Part shown: one piece after another, positions 8,965 through 18,400 of the stretch
How the letters are laid out: each line of letters opens with the position of its first letter
Position numbering within the stretch: position 1 is the stretch's first letter
From: Asparagopsis taxiformis
Lineage: Eukaryota; Rhodophyta; Florideophyceae; Bonnemaisoniales; Bonnemaisoniaceae
DNA: 64,000 nucleotides
Direction: 5' to 3'
NCBI GenBank assembly: GCA_030407315.1
Contig: JALQPE010000712.1
Coordinates: 1-64,000, forward strand
Position numbers and translations under genes: made by a program
Notes under the pieces: model-generated
Database searches by the model: none
The model's input: the letters and a program-made list of their open reading frames with translations, nothing else
What the model was told of the DNA's origin: nothing

Positions 8965-11340
8965 TCACTTCGGAATAGACGCCAGGCCTGACCTGATCTC
9001 TTTCTCTACCCCAGCTCTTATCATCTTGTTTGTTAGTGAAGGGAACTCTGCAATGACGGTGTCAACCGAAATATGTCCCTTCCAAGCCACTGTTGTTCTC
9101 CCCTTGCGAAGCATGGCAGGCCTATACTTACCTGACCATGCGTCTCTTCCATCGTAGACCTCGTACCACCGAACACACAGCTGACAAATAACCCCTTCGT
9201 TGTTTTTCTTACAACTCATAATTTGTCCTAGCCAGAACGGCATCTCAGTAGTACAGTCTTCTCCATTTACAGCCACGAAGAGATTCACCGAGTAGGGCAA
9301 GTCTGATAATGGTATGCAATCTGCAGTTGACATGAGTTCCTCCTCCATCGGGACGACGTTCCGATTCCCTTTTCGATACATGCCATTCATCTCGAAACAT
9401 TCGGTGAGGTTCCAATGAAAAGAATCTTCCCTTTCCTCATAAACCTGTCGTAGAAGCTCATGTAGCTGATCCATTTTAGAATTGTTATTGACCCTGCTCT
9501 CTTCCGAACGAAAACGGAGCAGGACCTCATGTCGATCTGGAGGAGAACGTATGATATTACTCGGTGTTCGTTTCAGTTCAGGAGGCTTTACCAGGAAACC
9601 ATTCAGCCCCGGAGTGAGAACTGGGAGAGGCTTCCAGTTGTCTTCACAAAATTTCTTAACATCGCATGCAGTTCTGTAGAAGTCATAACTTTTTCCTGTA
9701 TCTTGGGATCGGTGAAACCTGAAGTATCTGAATTTTGAGAAAGCATGCACTTTTCCAACCGAATTCTCACTCCGGCAGAGACCGGAGAAGTTTGCCACGT
9801 GCAACATACGAGAGACAGAGGGTTCCGGAGTATAGGACACTCTGAGTTGTTCAACTAAATCTTCCATAGTGACGGCGTTGTGGGAACGTAGCCTGCGAGA
9901 GGTACAGCTAAAGGCCTGGTCGATGTCTGCATGGGTGTGGCCGATGGGTAGGAAAGAAGCGTGTACTTCTTCAAACACACCCCAAGCAACGAGACATTCT
10001 AGATAGCAAAACAGAAACGTGTTCTTGTTCTCTCTTGTGCAATTGTGTACCTGCAAGTACAGTGTTCCCTGAAGACTCGAACCCATAGCCTTTTTGGTAA
10101 GAGTCCTGTGAATTGCCTCGATGATATGATTTGCCCCAGTTTCGAATTCAGCAGTAAGTGTGTACAACGAAAGATGCTTTCGGACACCATGTTCGAGAAC
10201 ACCTATGAGTCTCACCTTCAAACTATGACCAACAGTCGCTTTTGTACATACCGTGAAATGGGGAAGACCGTATCCTGATTGATCAGCCCCGTCTACGATC
10301 AGAGACGTGAACCTGGAGGGATATAGTGACGCTTCTTCACACTTCTTTTGATACTCCCTGCGTTCCCGTGCCACCATCTCGATATGACGCTGGCGACGTT
10401 CCAGAAGCGGAGCAGTGCGTTGAATATCTGTCCCGATGGCTTCCAGTTTATCACGTATGTACTCACATTCCGAACATTTCGTGAACCTCTGGACACGCCG
10501 AACCTTGATATTCGCACAAAACGTGTTCCAGGTGTTGTAGAAGTAGCTCAAAGTTGGTGGGTTCCGGTTCGAGTATAATAACGTAAATTGGTCGCAGAAC
10601 ATCTCGTACACAGCCTTCTTCTCGAAAAGAGGCAGATGCTTCTCTCCACTGTCTGGCATCATATCAGCAGTCGAGGCAGACAAGCGTTCAAGGAAGCAGA
10701 TCACTGCATCTCTATGTGGAGAGCCAGAAATTCGTTTCGGAGAAGCCATAAATGGAAGACTCCCATTCTGGCAAGCTTTCTTTACCGAGGTCTGCATATG
10801 TCGTGAAAACTTGAAGCTGAACTCGAGGAATTCGCAACACACAGGCTTCCCAGAGAAGTAGAACCGGTTACTGTTTGGTTCCAGTAGAGCGTGCAGATAC
10901 CTGCGGCGATCGTCCCTGTTGTACAACAAAACTCGTTCTGCTTCATTCCGAAGGAAAACATGGTCGGTTTTTCTGAAGCATCCCTTATTGCAGCATGGTA
11001 TTCTTCTTATATCTGTTTTGGGCAGTGACAAACTGAATTTCACCCGCCTCTCTAGCATGCTGCTCTTTCGACGAACTGAACTGGACCTCGTCACACTTTC
11101 ATAATTCTTCCTGTGTTGTAGTCGTGAAAATGGTTTATACATCGAAGCCGTGGATCGGAAAGAGTCGGAAGAAGTACCCACTATTCCATGCATCACTTCA
11201 TCGTGGCTACGTGGCATAGATATGGTTTCAACAGAAGGAGCGTGTTCTGATTCGGAGTCCCTAGAAAGAGATTTCATGTATGATTCGGCTTTCTCCAGTG
11301 CGTCATTCCTAGCTTCGGCGAGATGAAAACGCGGAGCCAT
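8965..11340 (-). CDS. W transposase candidate, DUF7869-like DDE-type protein (791 aa)
   Basis: No similarity search was possible. By eye the protein has the layout of the DUF7869-type proteins found scattered in eukaryotic genomes. Residues 1-100 are Ser/Arg-rich and disordered. A Cys-containing region follows (CC at 116-117, C121), with a CxxC at 289-292. A likely RNase H-fold core has LIVDGADQ (D350, D353), HNCTRENKN (432-440) and GHTHADID (467-474). The C-terminal part (about 690-791) has PFWLG and RWYEVYD, resembling a small barrel domain. Acidic residues spaced this way suggest a DDE transposase or nuclease, but family members usually have Asp-Asn where this protein has His432-Asn433. 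It is the only long intact frame in W and lies 148 bp inside the left terminal repeat, facing it. Transposase activity is inference. Confidence 0.65.
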   Translation of the reverse strand: MAPRFHLAEARNDALEKAESYMKSLSRDSESEHAPSVETISMPRSHDEVMHGIVGTSSDSFRSTASMYKPFSRLQHRKNYESVTRSSSVRRKSSMLERRVKFSLSLPKTDIRRIPCCNKGCFRKTDHVFLRNEAERVLLYNRDDRRRYLHALLEPNSNRFYFSGKPVCCEFLEFSFKFSRHMQTSVKKACQNGSLPFMASPKRISGSPHRDAVICFLERLSASTADMMPDSGEKHLPLFEKKAVYEMFCDQFTLLYSNRNPPTLSYFYNTWNTFCANIKVRRVQRFTKCSECEYIRDKLEAIGTDIQRTAPLLERRQRHIEMVARERREYQKKCEEASLYPSRFTSLIVDGADQSGYGLPHFTVCTKATVGHSLKVRLIGVLEHGVRKHLSLYTLTAEFETGANHIIEAIHRTLTKKAMGSSLQGTLYLQVHNCTRENKNTFLFCYLECLVAWGVFEEVHASFLPIGHTHADIDQAFSCTSRRLRSHNAVTMEDLVEQLRVSYTPEPSVSRMLHVANFSGLCRSENSVGKVHAFSKFRYFRFHRSQDTGKSYDFYRTACDVKKFCEDNWKPLPVLTPGLNGFLVKPPELKRTPSNIIRSPPDRHEVLLRFRSEESRVNNNSKMDQLHELLRQVYEEREDSFHWNLTECFEMNGMYRKGNRNVVPMEEELMSTADCIPLSDLPYSVNLFVAVNGEDCTTEMPFWLGQIMSCKKNNEGVICQLCVRWYEVYDGRDAWSGKYRPAMLRKGRTTVAWKGHISVDTVIAEFPSLTNKMIRAGVEKEIRSGLASIPK

Positions 11341-11737
11341 CTGCAGTGGGAGCAGAACGAATTATCTCTGAACGGTAGTTAGATTTGCAGGTAGCGTGGA
11401 AAAGAGATGGCTGCAAGACGAGTATATCGGTTGATCAAGATGCATGGTGAGTAGGAATGACACCGGTGAGACGTTCATCTAATATGGATGCAGAGTGGCC
11501 TCCTCGACGGCGATAGTTGGCCCAGGATACAGCGCCAAATACCTATGTCAAATCAATCTCTGTTGTGAATGGAGTACGGCTGATTGGTTGATTTGTGCTC
11601 TTCATGCGCCCATGATTACGGGGAAAAATGACAACAATCTTTCCTCTCTGAAGGTTTACAAATGGTACGAAACAGAGCTAAAGGTTTATTGCAGCGGTTT
11701 TGTTCAAATCTGCCGAGCGAAACTATACGTAATAAGA
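11341..11737. other. Intergenic, upstream of the W transposase candidate
   Basis: 397 bp between the start of the 791-aa gene and the end of the methyltransferase gene, both on the reverse strand. It must hold the promoter of the former and the 3' end of the latter. No motif was recognised. Confidence 0.4.
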
Positions 11738-12792
11738 CTAAGACAACGGCCTCATCTTGTTCAAGTCCCATGCGAATATCCCGTTCAGCCCTTTCAAAGT
11801 TCCAGGAGGAGGTTCAATACCACCGTATTTGTACGGGTAAGGACAATCCAAACAACATTCGTTCGGTTCGAACATATAACAAGATACAAGTTTCTGATCC
11901 TCACCTTGAAAGTTCGCTAGAGGTACATTGTGTATTGTAGTTTGGAACTTCTCATCACTAGTTCCTGCACAAAGGAGAGACGCTTTTCCGACGACCTGAT
12001 CCAAAATGTATAGTTCAACAGAATCTCCTTTCAGTACTCTCTCTATTCCTTCGATAGTGGATTTACCGGCATTTGTATTATCATCTTTTCCCTTTTTCTG
12101 TAGCGAACAGATTTTCGGTTGGCTTAGCAGAACGCCATCCTCTGCATGATTCCCTGTTCTCCTCTTCTTCGATCCGATACGTGATCTCAGATCATTATAA
12201 TACAAAGCATCGGCAATAGAACGAAGTCTTTCATGAGCGAGACGGAAAATCTTGGTACTAGCTTCCACAACCACACATGAACGGGCTGTCTTCATCGCTG
12301 CGATCGCAGTAGTAAGTGTTCCTCCGTAAACATCAATAACTGAACCCCTCTCAGGACAAAACGTGTTGATTATCTCGGATAACATTCCAATATGTTTCTC
12401 TTCTGTTAGAACAGGAGATTTTGTTCCTGGAGTGAGAAGTTTGTCTTTCGAAACGGGAATTCTGGACATTGCAGCGAATTTCCGTTTCGTTTCTGTTGGG
12501 ACGAGGTGATATTGGCTTCGAAGGTCTGGCTTGAAACCGTCCTTACGATGTCCGGGAGCCCTGGCAACAACTGCAAACTCGCACGCGTTTTGTGGGAACA
12601 TATCTCCGCGATGTGCTTGTACAGTGTTTGTGTCTTTCATGAATACGAAAGGGTATTCCGGACCGTCGAAACCGACGTTTCTCAGCTCATGCAGGAAAGC
12701 TGGAAAGTTTCGGAATGATACAAAACAGAAAAACCAGCCACCTGGCTTCAAGGTTCTCCTTGCAAACTGGCATAATGCATTGATTTCCTTAT
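11738..12792 (-). pseudogene. ParB-methyltransferase gene of W, C-terminal half (cut by copia A)
   Basis: Continues the frame of the N-terminal half at 25634-27613. Removing element A and one CTTAT duplication joins them in phase and gives one frame of about 1,009 codons. This half holds the SAM-binding half of an amino-methyltransferase: an EKHIGMLSEIINTF helix, then VIDVYGGTLTTAIAA and CVVVEAS, corresponding to the usual DPFxGSGTT motif I. The order DPPY first and motif I last is that of beta-class N6-adenine/N4-cytosine enzymes. Motif I is atypical (DVYGGTLTT). A further ~170 residues end in a Cys-containing tail (CCLDCPYPY). No ATG lies just inside the break, so the piece alone is probably not expressed. 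Confidence 0.8.
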
Positions 12793-13070
12793 TGTTGACT
12801 CACTGAGAATGGGCCTGGTAGGCCTAATTCCGTGAGAAAACTTTGACCCTCGATTTCTTCTAGAAGGAGTGGTCTGAGCGCTCTGAAACCTATCTAATCG
12901 TATTCAGCGTGCCCGAATTAGTCGGGTAGCAACTTCTCCGGGGCTCCTACGACACTCCATTACGGAGTAACTGGCCTCTGAAGTTTCAATTTGTTTGTCA
13001 TTGTTTCAATTAGTAATTCGAAATGCCAAGATGGGTTGCCATCATGGCAGAGGGAAAATGTTATGATAAG

Positions 13071-13112
13071 TGTACACGTGTGGATGATATGATCGAGAAG
13101 CCCACGTGTACC
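13071..13112. promoter_or_regulatory. Inverted pair of G-boxes in the copia LTR
   Basis: TGTACACGTG and CCCACGTGTACC form an inverted pair about 20 bp apart. The same pair is kept in all LTRs here, including the divergent E family, so it is probably a promoter element for a bHLH/bZIP-type factor. Confidence 0.55.
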
Positions 13113-13136
13113 AGATTGGCAGCGGGTGCTTGCTAG

Positions 13137-13161
13137 GACAGACTGTCAGTGACAGTCTGTC
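13137..13161. repeat. LTR palindrome GACAGACTGTCA / TGACAGTCTGTC
   Basis: Two perfect 12-bp arms around a single G, conserved in the LTRs of A, B, D and F. E keeps only one arm-like CAGACAGTCTGTC segment. Confidence 0.8.
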
Positions 13162-13280
13162 TGGAGCAGCCTTGAACAGGCTGTCCTTAGCACCGCCGGC
13201 GCACCTCGGCGAGAATACAAATTATGTAGTGAGCTCGCAGATTCAGTAAACGCTCGGTAAGCGACCAAACTTTATCAACA

Positions 13281-13300
13281 GGTTATGGGCCCAGTGCGCT
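13281..13300 (+). other. Primer-binding site of copia A
   Basis: GGTTATGGGCCCAGTGCGCT directly abuts the LTR. Its complement is the anticodon stem and loop of initiator tRNA-Met (CUGGGCCCAUAACC), not the 3' end, so the primer should be a 5' half-tRNA as in Drosophila copia. Confidence 0.85.
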
Positions 13301-13660
13301 CGCTCGGGTCGTTTCTTATTCTCTAGCGCTGCGGTGAGTGTCTCTTTCGCGTCGGCGTGAGTCTTACCTTTCTCGCCTTGTTTCTTCTCGTTTTGTCTTC
13401 TTTCCTGCGCGTCCTCCTGCTCCCGTTCTGCGCATCCGTGCGCTTTCGCTCGCCTGCGCGTCGCGTTCGTCGCGCTCCCTCCTGCGGCGCCGCGGTCTTC
13501 CTCGCCACCCGGCGTCCGCCTCGCTGACGCTCGGCGTACCATCGTGTCATCTGACTACAGTGACAACATCTACTGCCATCGTGACACAAAAATTCTGTCA
13601 TCAAGTGACATCTCTTGGAACACATCGGATCATTCGCTGGAGCTATCTCGCGCCAAATAC

Positions 13661-13753
13661 AAAAATTTATTCCCGCTCTCGCTGGGACTCGAACGCACGA
13701 CCGCGAGATTCCACGCTGCACAGCACGTCTTAACCGCTGAGCTACTGGCCCAC
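13661..13753 (-). ncRNA. Antisense tRNA-like Pol III unit of copia A
   Basis: Reverse strand: A box-like TAGCTCAGCGGTTAAGAC, B box GTTCGAGTCCC, then a TTTTT terminator. The acceptor stem does not pair, so this is not a working tRNA. The same position and antisense orientation hold in the other copia elements, with a different tRNA-like body here. Confidence 0.6.
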
Positions 13754-13922
13754 TTAAGGCCAACATACTGGAATCGACTGCTCCTAATAAAAGACTTGTC
13801 TATACCTTTCTCAACTCGGTTCTGCTCTTGTAAGTCAGCAACCTTGTCCTGATCGGTATAGCATTAATAAGTCACACAACAATAAACTTCTGCATTGGTT
13901 AACCTACTCATTCATCTTCAAA

Positions 13923-14439
13923 AGTAAGTTATACCTTTCATCTTTCGGTCAATTTCAAGGTTTAGACCTTAGTACTGATCGGTATAACTGCTAACCTCTT
14001 CTCTCTCTCTATCTCCATAGTGTCTAGTAGTGACGAGGATCGCATCGAGCCGAATAACGAGCAGCCAGCTCCGAGGCTTCGACGCGACGGTGAGTCTCTT
14101 CGCGACCGTGTTTTCCGAAAGGCGTATAGCATCGCCGAAAGAAGGGACAATAAGAAGAAATACGCCGCTCACAAGGCTGCAAACCGTTCCAGGTGCTCTC
14201 ACTGCAACGTATATCTCAATTCCGCTGAGTCCAGAGCTGCTCATCTCAACGGATCCAGACACAAGAAAACCATCGAGCGCCTCAAGGAGGGTCCTCTAAA
14301 AGTTTGCAGGCCCTGTGGTGTCATCGTCCGGACTCAGAGTGAGTTCGACAACCATCTTCGCGGCAACCGCCATCGCAGTATTGCGAAGGCCCTGGAAATC
14401 ACCAAAGCTTCCAAAGCTTCTTCTTCCTCCGATAAGTAG
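13923..14439 (+). CDS. Copia A zinc-finger ORF (two U1-type C2H2 fingers), start codon made by splicing
   Basis: Exon 2 (14021-14439) encodes a 139-aa basic protein with two C-x2-C-x12-H-x5-H fingers, the spacing of U1/matrin-type RNA- or DNA-binding fingers. No genomic ATG exists: the acceptor ...CCATAG is followed by TGTCTAGTAG. A GTAAGT donor at 13924 preceded by A would, after removal of 13924-14020 (97 bp, TAAC branch-like motif, pyrimidine tract), give ATGTCTAG. The start is therefore A13923 plus TG14021-14022. The frame is intact although gag-pol downstream is dead. Function unknown; RNA packaging, chromatin targeting or regulation are possible. Confidence 0.75.
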
Positions 14440-14624
14440 TTTCTCTCTCTCCTCTAGACACTAGAAATCTAGCTGATTTCGTATCGTTAAACCTTGCTTT
14501 CTTGTTCTCCATCCACTTCGCTCTTAGCTAGACAGTCTCTATCCTATAGATCCCAGCTTGGTCCTCGACGACTATCGGTTGTCCACTTGGGAAGGGTCGA
14601 ACAGATAAGACTTACTGCAGAGCC

Positions 14625-14960
14625 ATGGAGAGTAATACTTCCGGCATCCGCATCGAGAAGCTGGATTATTCAAACTTCCACTCATGGAAGCAGAAGATGG
14701 AACTCATCCTTGGCCACCGCGAGGTGGACGACATGATTGATCCTAATCTTCGCCCTAGGACGTCCGACAGACCAAGAAGAGCTCTTAAAATGGCTCCGCA
14801 AAGACAAGTCAGCTCGAATGGCCATCGGAATTACCTTGTCGGATGAAATGCTCAAAAATGTTGCACACACCACGACTGCCTTAGAAATGTGGTAAGAGAT
14901 CTGCAACGTGCATCAAAGGCACACTCTCCTAAACAAACTCGCTGCAAGGCGCGACTTTTA
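14625..14960 (+). pseudogene. Copia A gag, N-terminal piece
   Basis: Starts at ATG in a good context (GCCATGGAG) with MESNTSGIRIEKLDYSNFHS. Relative to B a 1-nt insertion near 14757-14762 shifts the frame, and TAA at 14893-14895 replaces the Gln codon after LEMW. The piece ends in codon Tyr of RDFYTATMK, where element B inserted. The gene resumes at 21402. Confidence 0.9.
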
Positions 14961-15448
14961 TGTTGAAACGAATTGGTCGCTTACCGAGCGTTTATTGAAT
15001 CTGCGAGCTCACTACATTATTTGTATTCTCGCCGAGGTGCGCCGGCGGTGCTAAGGACAGCCTGTTCATGGCTGCTCCAGACAGACTGTCACTGACAGTC
15101 TGTCCTAGCAAACACCCGCTGCCAATCTGGTACACGTGGGCTTCTCTATCATATCACCCACACGTGTACACTTATCATAACATTTTCCCTCTGCCATGAT
15201 GGCAACCCATCCTGGCTTTCCTAATTACTAATTGAAAGTATGACAAACAAATTGAAACTTCAGACGCTATTATCTCCATGAAGAAAGGTCGTAGAAGCTT
15301 CGGAGAAGTTGCTACCCGACTAATTCGGGCACGCTGAACACGATGAGATAGGTTTCGGAGCGCCTAGAGCACTCCTTCTAGGAGAAATCGAGGGTCAAAG
15401 TTTTTTCACGTAATTGAGCCCCTCAGGGCCAATTCTAGTGCTTCAACA
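14961..15448 (-). repeat. Copia B 3' LTR (488 bp)
   Basis: Reverse strand TGTTGAAGCACTAG...GTTTCAACA. The gag-pol stop (TGT TGA) uses its first six bases. An AATAAA lies near its end (ATTCAATAAACGC). The purine tract AAAGAGGGGGAG (15449-15460 on the reverse strand) directly precedes it. Confidence 0.95.
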
Positions 15449-18400
15449 CTCCCCCTCTTTGACATTCTCGATTAATGATTTGGTAGTTACCCCCATAAGT
15501 TCACGAAGCTTGACGAACTGAATCCTTTGCAGAGGCTTAGTGAGGACATCCGCTACCATATCGGATGTTGGACAGTAGTCGATATCGAACATCCCTCCGA
15601 GGAGGCAATCTCGGACAAAGTGGTACCGAATGTCGATATGCTTTGTGCGGGTTCCAGAAGCATCGTTCCTAGCCATTTTGATAGATCCTTGATTATCCAC
15701 ATTGATGAGGATAGGATCTGCAGGATTTGTACTGCTGCTGAAACCAACGATGTTTCTCAGCCAGATTGCCTCCTTCACTGCTGCACTGAGAGCCATGTAT
15801 TCGGCTTCTGAGGAAGACTGGGCTACACAGCCTTGCTTACGAGACTTCCAGCTCACCGCTCCTCCAGCCATCTTGAAGACATAGCCACTGGTCGACTTCC
15901 GGTTGATAGTACAACCGCCCCAGTCCGAGTCGCTGTACCCGACTGGTGCAAGTGTTGCTGTAGCTCTGTACATCACGCCAAAGTCCCGTGTACCAGCGAT
16001 GTAGCGCAGGACACGTTTAACGGCTACCCAGAGAGCTTTTGTCGGGGCCTCAACGAACTGTGCAAGTCTCCCAACAGCAAATGCGATGTCAGGGCGAGTT
16101 CCCACCGCTAGGTACATCAGGCTGCCAATTGCTCTGCGATAGACCGTAGAGTCGATGGGCTCAGTTTCGGTATCCGCGACGGAGATCTGAGCTTGCATTG
16201 GCGTAACAACGGGACTTGCGTTTTCCATTCCAAACCGTTCCAATACCTTTTCAGCGTAGCGAGACTGATTCAAGTGTAGCAGTCCTTTGGAGGTGTTGCG
16301 CGCAATCTCCAGGCCAAGACATACCCGAGCTCTACCACAATCCTTCATCTCGAAACGCTTGCTGAACTCTGCTTTCAGCTCATCCAACATATCTCTACTG
16401 CTTGAAGCAAGAAGAATATCGTCGACGTATAGTGCAGTGATGATCATAGAGTCGTCACGATACCTGACGTAGAAACATGGATCGTACGGAGAGCTCTGGA
16501 AGTCGAGCTGTGAAATGAGAAAGTCATCGATCTTAGCATGCCACTGCCTCGGAGCTTGTTTGAGTCCGTATAGAGCCTTTTGCAGTTTGCAGACATGGTC
16601 TGGATGCTTCGAGTCGACGAATCCCTCCGGCTGCTCCATGAAGATGTCCTGCTCGAGATCTCCGTAGAGAAAGGCTGTTTTGACGTCCATTTGATCGCAG
16701 TGCAAATCGTGGTGGACAGTGAGCGCAAAGAACATGCGAAGAGTACAGAACTGTACAACGGGGGCATAAGTCTCGGAGTAGTCGATGCCGTACTTCTGCT
16801 GGAATCCTCGAGTTACGAGTCGAGCTTTGTGTTTGATCGAGTGCTCACCAGTTTCACTCACAACATCTTTGCGTTTGAAGACCCACTTCGAAGTGAGGAG
16901 GTTGAGAGCTTCACTGCGGGGGACCAGAATCCAGGTGCCATTTGCTTCGAGGGAATCCATCTCGGACTGAATGGCCTCAATCCAGAGATCTTTCTCCTCC
17001 CCCTTGGTCACCTCAGTGAAGGTAAGAAGATGTTCCGGAGTGGTATCAGCAGTAGTGGAGACAAGGGCAGTTGTTTTCCACCACTCACCCGGAGGTTTAC
17101 GAGATCGAGAAGATTTACGCGGAGCGTTAAGGAGAGACTCATCAGTAGATGCTGAGGGAGTTGGTGGAGGAGATTGAGGTTGTGGAGCGTTGGTGTCAGA
17201 GTCAAAGTCCGAATGGGATGAAGGAGGAGTATCCTGTTTGGTAGAGAGACCAGACTTGCTGTCTCCATCCCATGGCTCAGTATTGGACTCAGAAGCAGCA
17301 TCAACGCTGTTGTAGTCTGTATCAGAAGATGCCAAACGCTTCTTCTGCAGCTCGTCGAACACTACATCTCGCGACACAACGACCTTTTCATTTGCTGTGT
17401 CCCATAGTTTGTAGGCTTTCTGGGAGCTTGCGTATCCAAGCATAATTGCTTCCTTTGCCCGCAAATCAAGGGTCTGAAGAAGTTTATCAGGCGTTTTGTA
17501 CCAGCATCTACTTCCGAACGTTCGCATATGAGCAATACTCGGTTTCCTACCATACCAGATCTCATACGGAGTATTTCCAGTTGGCAGGGAGCGGCTGGTG
17601 ACACGGTTACGAATGTAGGCAGCACAGGAGAGTGCTTCTGCCCAGAACTCGGATGGGGTGCTGCTGTGATGGAGCATGGCACGAATTTGATCATTGAGGG
17701 TTCTGTTCATTCTCTCTGCCACACCATTCTGTTGCGGAGTGTATGCACAGGTGGTCTGACGTTTGATGCCTTTGCTGTCGAGGAAGGAGTTAAAGTCGTT
17801 TGAGAAGAACTCTCCCCCTCCATCCGAGCGTAGTTGGCGGAGTTTAAAACCAGTTTGCGTTTCAGCAATGCGCAGGAATCTCTGGAAGGAGTCGAAGCAA
17901 TCGGACTTACGGTGGAGCGGGTATACCGTTAGCCATCGGGACTTGTCATCGATGAATGTCACAAAGTATCGAGCTCCCCCTTTCGAGAGTACTTCCATCG
18001 GCCCTGCCAGATCTGTGTGAACCAACTCGAGTAGCTCAGATGCTCTCGTTTCGGAGAGCTTTGGAATAGCTGCTCGGGGCATTTTGCCGGTTATGCATCC
18101 TTCACATGGGGCACCTGCATCTGATTTCTGAGATTTGATTCGAAGGCCCTTCACAGCAGATAGCTGCTCCATGCGTGAGATACCGGATTTGTTGACATGC
18201 CCGAGCCGCTCGTGCCAGAGCTGTAGCGAGGCCACACAGGCTGTTTGCTGCACATGGTCTTTTGGGGCCTCTGACGAGAAGAGATCAATGGCATAGAGTC
18301 CCTTGCTTCTCCGTCCAGTGGCTATCGGTTTTTTGTTCTGAGTCAGGATGACTGTATTGTTATTGAACTGCACCGATATGCCTCGAGTAGTGAGGGTGCT

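Larger units (their letters stand above)
12793..13280 (+). repeat. Copia A 5' LTR (488 bp)
   Basis: Starts TGTTGACTCACTGAG and ends TTTATCAACA. It contains a paired CACGTG arrangement (13071-13112) and a 12-bp-arm palindrome (13137-13161). It differs from the 3' LTR only at a C/A in GATATGATCGAGAAG. Confidence 0.95.

Noticed and set aside
13661..13753. Functional tRNA gene
   Set aside because: A and B boxes are good, but no acceptor stem pairs and T stems have mismatches. All units occupy the same place in retrotransposon leaders.
16580..17155. 191-codon reverse-complement frame within copia B
   Set aside because: It is antisense to the RT and linker region, is repeated identically in D as expected for a shadow, and has no domain.
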